A stretch of DNA of 5,481 bases, from positions 1-5,481 of the forward strand of contig CAJMLQ010000167.1 of NCBI GenBank assembly GCA_905214265.1, given 5' to 3'. Positions 1 through 5,481 of this stretch are shown piece after piece. The DNA comes from an uncultured bacterium. GTDB lineage: Bacteria; Bacillota; Clostridia; Oscillospirales; Ruminococcaceae. Both the position numbers and the translations under genes were made by a program. Each line of letters opens with the position of its first letter. Positions within the stretch are counted from its first letter, which is position 1. The notes beneath the pieces are model-generated. The model was not told the DNA's origin. It did not search any database and saw nothing but the letters and a program-made list of their open reading frames with translations.

Positions 1-55
1 GCTGCTTGAACAATTTTTATTTCGAATTATTGTCTAACTTTTTGGGGTCACTTCA
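1..55 (+). mobile_element. Probable right end of an IS3-family (IS150-like) insertion sequence, with last codons of its transposase
   Basis: The first nine bases read GCT GCT TGA, which would give an Ala-Ala-stop ending like that of many IS3-family OrfB transposases. An AT-rich spacer follows, then TGTCTAACTTTTTGGGGTCA and CTTCA (31-55). Its reverse complement starts TGAAGTGACCCC and continues AAAAAGTTAGACA, the look of terminal inverted repeats in IS150-group elements, which end in TG...CA. The stretch is far more AT-rich than the adjoining gene. The element would lie to the left and be transcribed toward the helicase gene. The left end and any target duplication are out of view, and the transposase reading rests on only three codons, so this is a pattern-based call. 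Confidence 0.55.
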
Positions 56-91
56 AATTCCAGGGGCGTTTTTGTTGAAACGTTTTAAAAC
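56..91. other. Short intergenic gap between helicase gene and putative IS end
   Basis: These 36 bases separate the helicase stop codon from the putative IS end. They hold a 10-base palindrome GTTTTAAAAC (82-91) and a weak CGTTT/AAACG inverted repeat (67-71 and 78-82, 6-base loop). Neither has the GC-rich stem followed by a T run expected of an intrinsic terminator on the minus strand. Transcription of the helicase gene may therefore run into the IS, antisense to its transposase. Confidence 0.5.
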
Positions 92-3000
92 TCAAGGTTC
101 CTCGCGAAGGACGATCCTCCCATCGCCAACCGTTACGTATCCCCGCTCTGCCGCCTTCCCGATTCCCGCTTCTACCGCTTCTTCAATGGAAGTGCCGGTG
201 CGGGCGAAGCCGAACAGCCGGTATACCTCACGGATCAGGTCCTCTCGAGGGAGGCTGATCTGCCGCCGGAGCAGATAGTGCACCGCAGCCGCAAGCTCCT
301 CCGGCGGAATTTCATCCAATTCCCGGCGGAAGCCTCCCTCTTCCGGCACACGGAAAGCCTCATAACTCTCCGGCCGAGCACCGGGAGCCCAGTAAAACCT
401 CTGGCTGCCGCTCTCCGTACAGGGGACACTCAGCCGGTCCAAAAGTTCCGCCAGCCGCCGTTCCAGCCGGACGCCCATCCGGGAAATCCCCCAGGCGGTC
501 AGGACACGCCGGAACAGAATCTCCCGGCACACAGGAGCCTCTTGGTTCAGAACCTTTTGAAGCTGCTCCAGCAGCTCTTTATCGTGCTGAGGAAGGCAAA
601 ACTCTTCAGCCGTGATCTCCTTAGAATCCAACACACAGACCTCATAGACGGGCAGCTCCTCTTCTATGATCTCTTCCCGCTCCAGGTTATTCCGATCAAA
701 ACGAAACCGCTTCCGCTCAGCCGGAGGGGTCTCGATGGGAACCATCCGCTCCTGGGTTGCCGCTTCTTCTATCGCCTGTCGGATCTTTAAGAGCTCACCG
801 GTTTCGTTCTCCCACCATTCCATGGACCAGAGGTGATAAAGCCGCCAGCCCAGCAGCCGGAGGACGCTTTCCTGGTTCATATTCCGGTCCCGGGCAGTTT
901 TTGCGTCCCGATAGTGCACCCCATCGCAGAGAATTCCCAGCAGATAGGCATTGGGCTGCTCCGGATCCACCACTGCCAGGTCGATTTTAAACTCAGAACA
1001 GCCAACGTCAGTCTGCACCTGATATCCCATCTGACGGATCCGCTGCGCCACCAGTTCTGAAAAAGCCTCTTTTCGAGCTGTCAGGCTATGCACCGGCACC
1101 GCCAAGGCATCTTTGCCCCGCTTGGCAAACTCCAAAAACGCCCGCAATCCGGAAACTCCCTCCGAACGAGTCCGGGAAAGATCGATCTGCTCCGGGCTGA
1201 GCGTGGAAAACACCTGCATTTCCTTCCGCGCCCGGGACACCGCCACATTGAGCCGCCGCCAGCCGCCGTCCCGGTTCAATGGGCCGAAATTCAACGCGAC
1301 CTTTCCGCTTTCGTCCGGCCCGTAGCCGATAGAAAAAAGAATGACATCCCGCTCGTCGCCCTGAACGTTCTCCAAATTTTTGACAAAGATCGGCTCCTCT
1401 GCACCGTCGTTTACCGCCTCCAGCCGGGGATTCCGGTCAAAGGCCTCGAGCAGAAGATCCTCGATCAGGTTCTGCTGCGCCGCGCTGAAAGTCACAACGC
1501 CGATACTGTCCTCCCGCAGTTCTTCGTCGGACAGTCGCCGCAGAATTTCGTCCACCACTGCTTCGGCCTCCGCCCGGTTCTGCTTGGTATGGCCGCGATC
1601 GTAGCAGCCTTTCACCTGTACAAACGAAACCTTGGATTCCAAGTCATTTGGGGAAGGAAACGTATACAATTTGTTTTCATAGTACTGCATATTACTAAAT
1701 GCAATTAAGCTTTCATGCCGGCTGCGGTAATGCCAAAGCAGATGCTCCTCCGGCATCGAAATGGCCAGGCAGTCGTCCAGTACGCTTTCCAGGTCCTCCT
1801 GGTCGAAATGCTCCGCATCCACCTGGTTGGAGGTGAAAAAGCTGGTCGGCGGCAGCTGCTTGGGGTCGCCGACAACAATGACGCTGTTTCCCCGGGCAAT
1901 AGCACCCACCGCCTCGCAGGTTGGCAGCTGGGAGGCTTCGTCGAATACCACCAGGTCAAAGGGCGGGTACTGCGGGTCAATATACTGGGCCACCGAAATA
2001 GGGCTCATCAGCATGCAAGGGCAGAGCATCCGCAGAAGATTGGGGATGCTGTCAAAAAGCCGCCGGATGGATAACATACGCCCGCCGCTCTTGATAGCCT
2101 TTTGCAGGATGCCAATCTCAGAAGAGGCCGCCGCCCCTGCGGAAGGCACCGGGATCCGAGCGGACAGCTTTGCCACCAGCTCGGTCCGGGTCAGCTGCTC
2201 AAACTCCTTACAAGTCCGGCGGAATTTCTGAATTTTGTTGTCAAACATTGCTCCGTGAAAGGAAGCCAGCGCCGGTTCGGACTCAATGCTCCAGTCAGCG
2301 CAGGCGCTGTACAGACCCCGGAAATATGCCTTCTCCAATTCAGAGGCCATAACCGCGCCGGTCTGGCAGGCTCCTGCGACCGCGCCCAGCCCTGCCTCAG
2401 CGGCACGACGCCGGACTGCCACCCAGTTGCACCAATCCCGGAGCATCTCTACGTGACTGCTCCAGCGCTGCTGGCGTTCTGCCATTTCTTTCAGGCGGTT
2501 CCCGCTGTCGGTAAAGGAGGCACCGCAAAGTTCCGCCAACTCTGCTTCGAGCTGGACAGTCTCCTCCCAGCATATCAGCAGCCCGTTCAAAGAGCCGCCC
2601 ATCCGTTTGCGGTATGCCGCCGGATCTCCGCAGGCCCTCGCCAAGGCAGCTTGTGCTACTTCCCGCTCCTCCTCTGTCTCTGTCAAAGAGCCCATCTGCC
2701 TCTGAATAGCGCAGGCAGAACGGAACGCTGTTTCCAACGCCGTCCAATCCGGTTCGCCGCCGTTCCAGAGATTCCCGAACAGCAACCCCAAGCCTTCCTC
2801 CAGCTTCCGGACCTCACCGGCGCTCTCCTTATAGGCGGCAATCGTCTCCAGATGCTCTGTCACGACCAGCTTGGTAACAGATTTGGGATGCTTTGCCATC
2901 CCGCGCAGTGATTTCAGCACCTTTCCCTGGCCGGAAAGTCGGGGAAGGAACCAACTCTGGGAAACCTCCTCCCAGACAGTCCTGGCACCGGCTTCATCGA

Positions 3001-5481
3001 AAGCCAAAATGCTACGGCTGTACTCTTCCAGCAGCGAATCCCGGGCTACATCCCGCTTTCTCCCCGCCGTGCAGAGCGCTTTCAGGTCATCGCTCCGTTT
3101 TTCCAGCTCTTTGGCGGCCGTCAGCGTCTCTGGAACCGGCTCGCAGTCCCGGCAGAATTTTGCCAACTCTACCACGGCCTCCAAGTATGCCCTGGGTCCA
3201 TCGTCCTTGGGCAGTCCCACGCTTCCCGCGAATTCCCGCATCCGCGCACGGAGCTCTTCCAGCACCTTCCCGTAGGCGGAAAGGCGGGACGTCAGGGTGC
3301 TTTTCAACGCCGGGCTGTACGCGGAAACCGCCATTTCCTGCAGCGGATGACCGCAGGAACCGCCGCAGGCCCTCTCTGCCGCCGCCAGTTCCCCGATCAG
3401 ATCATTCCATTGGGTCAGCCGTTCCGGCGTCAGCGCGGCAATATCTTCCGGCAGAAAACAGATGTCAGCAGGCGCAGTTTTATAAGCCTCATACCGGGAA
3501 ATCGCTTCATAAGCGGAAAACCCGAAAGGCTGTTTCCGGTGCAGAGCCTGCACATATTCATTGAGTTCTGTACGCTGGCGGTGCAGGCGCTCCGCCTGCT
3601 GCTCATAGTCCTCAACCGGCCGGATATGGCCGATCTCCAGCGCCTGCTGCAGCTGAGTCAGCACATCCCGCTTCTTGGCCTTGTTGGAGTGCAGCTCCAG
3701 GGAAAACGGGCCCAGGCCGATCTTCTCCAGCCGCTTCTGCACCACTGAAAGTGCCGCCATCTTCTCCGCGATAAACAGAACGGATTTGCCTTGGTAGAGC
3801 GCGTTGGCAATGATGTTGGTAATCGTCTGGGACTTTCCGGTGCCAGGCGGACCGTGGAGAATAAAGCTTTTCCCTTTTCCCGCAGCGCAAATCGCGGACA
3901 GCTGGGACGCATCCGCGGCGATAGGGACCGCAATATCCCCAGGGAGGTATTCCTCATCCAACTTTTCCGGGACCGGAAAATCCGCGGAGGGTGTCCACTC
4001 CATTTTCCCGGACATTAGGCTGCGGACGATTTTGCTCCGTTTCAGGTCCTCGGCACGGTTGCGGATGTCGCTCCACATGATAAACTGACTGAAGGAAAAC
4101 AGCCCGATAAAGGCCATCTGCTCCACGTCCCAGCGGGGCCGGGAAAGCACGGCCTGACGCATCACCGAAAAGACCGCCTTGAGATCAACACCCTGGTCGT
4201 CCCGGGGCAGCGGATCCAGTCCTCCGATGGTCATCCCAAAATCCTGCCGGAGCATCTCCAGCAGCGTGATATTCATCTGCGGTTCTTCTTCCCGGAGACG
4301 GATCACGTAGCCTCTCTGGGCCGATTTTCGAATAATGTCGATGGGAAACAGCGCCAGCGGCGCATACCGTGCCTTCTCGCTGACGTCGGATTCATACCAT
4401 TTGAGGAAACCCAAAGCCAGATACAGGGTGTTCGAGCCGTTTTCCTCCAGACTGATCCGCGCCTGCCGGCAGAGAGAAGTCATGGCGGGCGCTACCTCCT
4501 GCTCGCTGACGTAGGCACGGATGCGCCGGCTCTCGAACTCCGAACGCACCAGCATCTCCGTCACGGAAGTCTGGTTTTCCGTCTCATAGATCCGGCTGTC
4601 CCGCAGATTGTCCTCCCAATCCTCAGGCCGTCCCAAAATCTGGAACTCAGCACCGGTAGAAAGCGCGTCCTCCAGCGCTGAAAAGTCCTGCACCATCAGC
4701 TGCAGGGTGCTCCGGGTCACCCGAAAATTGATCAGCATATTCCGCAGACTCAAATCCAGAAGCTTCCGCTCCCAGATCTGCTGCCGGGTCACCGGCAGCG
4801 CGTCCACATCCTGCACCTTCTGTGCCAACTCCCGGGCTTCCGGAGCGGCGGCCACTTCCTCTTGCGTTTCCTCGTAAGGGAGGAAGCCATCTACCGTAGT
4901 CTTCCGCAGAGGCAGCGGACGGATGCCGCTGCCTCTGGAACGCTTGACGTCCACCAGAAACTGAAAATCGCTGGCCCCTGCAATCCGCCGTTCGGCCAGA
5001 CGTTCCGCCGCATCAAAATCTATGTTTTTTCCCGCCGCAAGGCAGGTCGTTTCCACTAGGGCGATTTCGTTGATGCCTTCTGCCGTCCGCTTGGTCAGCA
5101 CAGACACATCATCCTGGATGCACTCCGGAAAACTCTCCTCTTCCAGCCAGCAGCCGCTGTACGCATGTCCTTTCTCAAAAACCACCAGCGGATTCAGCCC
5201 CACCCCTTCCAGGCAGGCACAATACAGCAGGGTCAGGTCAATGCAGTTGCCCAGTTTCTGGGAAAATATGCTGTCGCACATGCAGATACGTTGGCCCACT
5301 GCCTCAAAACTGGCGGGCAAGGACCGGTAGACGATATTTTCCTGCTGCAGCGCGCCGTAGAGCGCCGCCATCTGCAACCGCACAGCATGAGGGTTCCTGC
5401 TTTGATACCCCGTAAAGGATGGCGAGGCGGTCCACTGTTCCAACAGCTTGGAGGCATTGTGGATCGTCTGCGCGACCTTGG
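92..5481 (-). CDS. Giant DUF4011 / SF1 helicase / Vsr-like nuclease / DUF3320 protein, 5'-partial
   Basis: A single uninterrupted frame encodes about 1795 residues, from the right window edge (first whole codon 5479-5477) to TGA at 94-92. Residues here are numbered from the codon at 5443-5441, a TTG; 12 codons upstream are also open, so the true start is outside the window. Seen in order: transglutaminase-like domain (~40-150), DUF4011-type domain (~222-480, with ERKLLDLSLRNMLINF), Walker A GPPGTGKS (531-538), long helical insertion (~580-1120), Walker B VVFDEASQ (1165-1172), helicase motifs III GDPKQLPP (1192-1199), IV WHYRSRHE (1237-1244), V ENVQGDERD (1358-1366) and VI LNVAVSRAR (1398-1406), Vsr-like nuclease (~1455-1545) and DUF3320-like tail (~1621-1779). 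Helicase motifs look intact, so ATP-driven translocation on nucleic acid is expected. Inference: a cytosolic single-protein nucleic-acid-processing or defence factor, because no partner gene is visible and no signal peptide or membrane segment is seen. The family assignment is firm; the biological role is not. Confidence 0.95.
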   Translation of the reverse strand, partial: KVAQTIHNASKLLEQWTASPSFTGYQSRNPHAVRLQMAALYGALQQENIVYRSLPASFEAVGQRICMCDSIFSQKLGNCIDLTLLYCACLEGVGLNPLVVFEKGHAYSGCWLEEESFPECIQDDVSVLTKRTAEGINEIALVETTCLAAGKNIDFDAAERLAERRIAGASDFQFLVDVKRSRGSGIRPLPLRKTTVDGFLPYEETQEEVAAAPEARELAQKVQDVDALPVTRQQIWERKLLDLSLRNMLINFRVTRSTLQLMVQDFSALEDALSTGAEFQILGRPEDWEDNLRDSRIYETENQTSVTEMLVRSEFESRRIRAYVSEQEVAPAMTSLCRQARISLEENGSNTLYLALGFLKWYESDVSEKARYAPLALFPIDIIRKSAQRGYVIRLREEEPQMNITLLEMLRQDFGMTIGGLDPLPRDDQGVDLKAVFSVMRQAVLSRPRWDVEQMAFIGLFSFSQFIMWSDIRNRAEDLKRSKIVRSLMSGKMEWTPSADFPVPEKLDEEYLPGDIAVPIAADASQLSAICAAGKGKSFILHGPPGTGKSQTITNIIANALYQGKSVLFIAEKMAALSVVQKRLEKIGLGPFSLELHSNKAKKRDVLTQLQQALEIGHIRPVEDYEQQAERLHRQRTELNEYVQALHRKQPFGFSAYEAISRYEAYKTAPADICFLPEDIAALTPERLTQWNDLIGELAAAERACGGSCGHPLQEMAVSAYSPALKSTLTSRLSAYGKVLEELRARMREFAGSVGLPKDDGPRAYLEAVVELAKFCRDCEPVPETLTAAKELEKRSDDLKALCTAGRKRDVARDSLLEEYSRSILAFDEAGARTVWEEVSQSWFLPRLSGQGKVLKSLRGMAKHPKSVTKLVVTEHLETIAAYKESAGEVRKLEEGLGLLFGNLWNGGEPDWTALETAFRSACAIQRQMGSLTETEEEREVAQAALARACGDPAAYRKRMGGSLNGLLICWEETVQLEAELAELCGASFTDSGNRLKEMAERQQRWSSHVEMLRDWCNWVAVRRRAAEAGLGAVAGACQTGAVMASELEKAYFRGLYSACADWSIESEPALASFHGAMFDNKIQKFRRTCKEFEQLTRTELVAKLSARIPVPSAGAAASSEIGILQKAIKSGGRMLSIRRLFDSIPNLLRMLCPCMLMSPISVAQYIDPQYPPFDLVVFDEASQLPTCEAVGAIARGNSVIVVGDPKQLPPTSFFTSNQVDAEHFDQEDLESVLDDCLAISMPEEHLLWHYRSRHESLIAFSNMQYYENKLYTFPSPNDLESKVSFVQVKGCYDRGHTKQNRAEAEAVVDEILRRLSDEELREDSIGVVTFSAAQQNLIEDLLLEAFDRNPRLEAVNDGAEEPIFVKNLENVQGDERDVILFSIGYGPDESGKVALNFGPLNRDGGWRRLNVAVSRARKEMQVFSTLSPEQIDLSRTRSEGVSGLRAFLEFAKRGKDALAVPVHSLTARKEAFSELVAQRIRQMGYQVQTDVGCSEFKIDLAVVDPEQPNAYLLGILCDGVHYRDAKTARDRNMNQESVLRLLGWRLYHLWSMEWWENETGELLKIRQAIEEAATQERMVPIETPPAERKRFRFDRNNLEREEIIEEELPVYEVCVLDSKEITAEEFCLPQHDKELLEQLQKVLNQEAPVCREILFRRVLTAWGISRMGVRLERRLAELLDRLSVPCTESGSQRFYWAPGARPESYEAFRVPEEGGFRRELDEIPPEELAAAVHYLLRRQISLPREDLIREVYRLFGFARTGTSIEEAVEAGIGKAAERGYVTVGDGRIVLREEP
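107..583 (-). other. DUF3320-like C-terminal region with two winged-helix-like modules
   Basis: Residues ~1621-1675 match the DUF3320 pattern: a helix, then EAPVCREILFRRVLTAWGISRMG and a further helix. A second stretch at ~1712-1779 repeats the same rhythm (SLPREDLIREVYRLFGFARTG, helix, AAERGYVTVGDGRIVL) and ends in a strand-turn-strand like the wing of a winged helix. Such modules commonly bind DNA, so this tail may position the nuclease or helicase on its substrate; that is inference. The region ends normally at the TGA stop and does not look truncated. Confidence 0.72.
809..1081 (-). other. Vsr/DUF559-like PD-(D/E)xK nuclease domain
   Basis: Residues ~1455-1545 follow the helicase. The order is a helix (SELVAQRIRQMGYQV), a strand with Asp1488 (FKIDLAVVDP, codon 982-980), the strand LLGILCDGVHY (1501-1511), TARDRNMNQESVLRLLGW (1516-1533) and LWSMEWW (1538-1544). 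The ARDR...LGW...WS..W pattern is the hallmark of the Vsr-like endonuclease fold attached to these helicases. The usual acidic residue in the 'IECDG' strand is Leu1505 here (codon 931-929), while Asp1507 is present, so catalytic competence is not certain. The fold assignment is secure. Confidence 0.85.
1198..3892 (-). other. Split superfamily 1 (Upf1-like) helicase core
   Basis: The core spans residues ~518-1415. Walker A GPPGTGKS (codons 3853-3830) is preceded by a Q-motif-like stretch (ASQLSAICAA, 512-521) and followed by motif Ia (SVLFIAEKMAALSVVQKRL, 554-572). Walker B DEAS lies at 1942-1931, about 630 residues later. Motif III GDPKQLPP, motif IV HYRSRHE, motif V NVQGDERDV and motif VI VAVSRAR follow with ordinary spacing. 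The DEAS-Q and QGDERD forms are those of Upf1-like SF1 helicases (AAA_11/AAA_12 type). Every motif I can identify keeps its key lysine, acidic and arginine residues, so ATPase activity is predicted. Confidence 0.92.
2084..3703 (-). other. Long helical insertion inside the helicase first RecA domain
   Basis: Residues ~581-1120 separate motif Ia from Walker B. The sequence is rich in Glu, Leu, Ala, Arg and Lys in amphipathic runs (for example ~611-635, 774-800, 918-935 and 985-1000), consistent with long helices or coiled-coil arms. I recognise no enzymatic motif in it. Insertions of this size are usual in DUF4011-type helicases and may form a lever or a docking surface; that role is inference. 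Confidence 0.7.
4004..4780 (-). other. DUF4011-type domain preceding the helicase
   Basis: Residues ~222-480 begin with the family signature W-E-R-K-L-L-D-L-S-L-R-N-M-L-I-N-F, then a region of alternating strands and helices including YLALGFLKWY (341-350) and APLALFPIDI (361-370), which is the 'lalGfl.W......aPLll.Pv.l' pattern seen in these proteins. It ends just before the helicase core. Its molecular job is not known; its constant place beside the helicase suggests a substrate-binding or regulatory role, which is inference. Confidence 0.8.
4994..5326 (-). other. Transglutaminase/cysteine-protease-like domain of the giant protein
   Basis: Residues ~40-150 carry the layout of the bacterial transglutaminase-like fold. 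GNCIDLTLLYCACLEGVGL places a candidate nucleophile Cys67 (codon 5245-5243) at the start of a helix, followed by a strand and then KGHAYSGCW with candidate His93 (codon 5167-5165). An acidic pair, Asp111-Asp112, or a nearby residue could complete a Cys-His-Asp triad. The spacing and the glycine before the cysteine match the GxC...GHAW pattern of that superfamily. Because Cys and His are both kept, the domain may be catalytic (a protease or acyl-transfer enzyme) and not only structural. Which residue is the third triad member is uncertain. Confidence 0.7.

Noticed and set aside
67..91. Inverted repeats after the stop codon as an intrinsic terminator
   Set aside because: The stems are short and AT-rich, and no T run follows on the minus strand.
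6..278. Plus-strand 90-codon open frame at the left edge
   Set aside because: It starts at a TTG inside the putative IS end and runs antisense through the 3' end of the helicase gene. It has no ribosome binding site and a low-complexity, Arg/Ser-rich product.
1088..1708. 206-codon plus-strand open frame opposite the helicase motif IV-VI region
   Set aside because: It is antisense to conserved helicase motifs, has no recognisable domain and no convincing start signal.
2102..2911. Longest plus-strand open frame (269 codons) opposite the helicase insertion
   Set aside because: It lies wholly antisense to a clearly coding frame, and GC-rich coding sequence commonly leaves its opposite strand open. 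The product shows no domain and has shadow-like composition (Pro, Arg, Cys, His, Gln rich).
3141..3365. Possible split zinc-binding site from CGGSC (693-697) and CRDC (764-767)
   Set aside because: The two cysteine pairs are about 67 residues apart with no knuckle or treble-clef context, and cysteines are scattered throughout this protein.

Overview
The window is almost entirely one very large minus-strand gene. It enters across the right edge (position 5481) and ends with a TGA stop at 94-92. The visible product is about 1795 residues with no internal stop or frameshift. In order it reads: a transglutaminase/cysteine-protease-like domain, a DUF4011-type domain, a superfamily 1 (Upf1-like) helicase split by a roughly 600-residue helical insertion, a Vsr/DUF559-like nuclease domain, and a DUF3320-like C-terminal region that looks like two related winged-helix modules. 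This is the order of the DUF4011-helicase-Vsr-DUF3320 giant proteins, which are usually met in bacterial accessory regions and are suspected of acting on foreign nucleic acid. No function has been shown for this copy.

The gene is 5'-incomplete. The open frame continues without interruption to the window edge, and the TTG at 5443 that an automatic caller might use is simply an internal leucine codon. As I recall the family, about 100-170 residues normally precede the first visible segment, so the real start, ribosome binding site and promoter lie to the right of the window.

The left edge (1 to about 55) is AT-rich, unlike the GC-rich gene. It looks like the right end of an IS3-family (IS150-like) insertion sequence: an in-frame GCT GCT TGA, a short AT-rich spacer, then a terminal-repeat-like sequence ending in CA at about position 55. 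The element would be transcribed on the plus strand, converging on the helicase gene and ending about 36 bases past its stop. The gap between them (56-91) holds no convincing terminator.

The GC-rich coding sequence and the style of the protein (for example the ILCDG variant of the nuclease motif) suggest a gut-type Clostridia/Oscillospirales bacterium, but this is only an impression. All plus-strand open frames over the gene are read as antisense shadows. I see no RNA genes, CRISPR array or second protein-coding gene.
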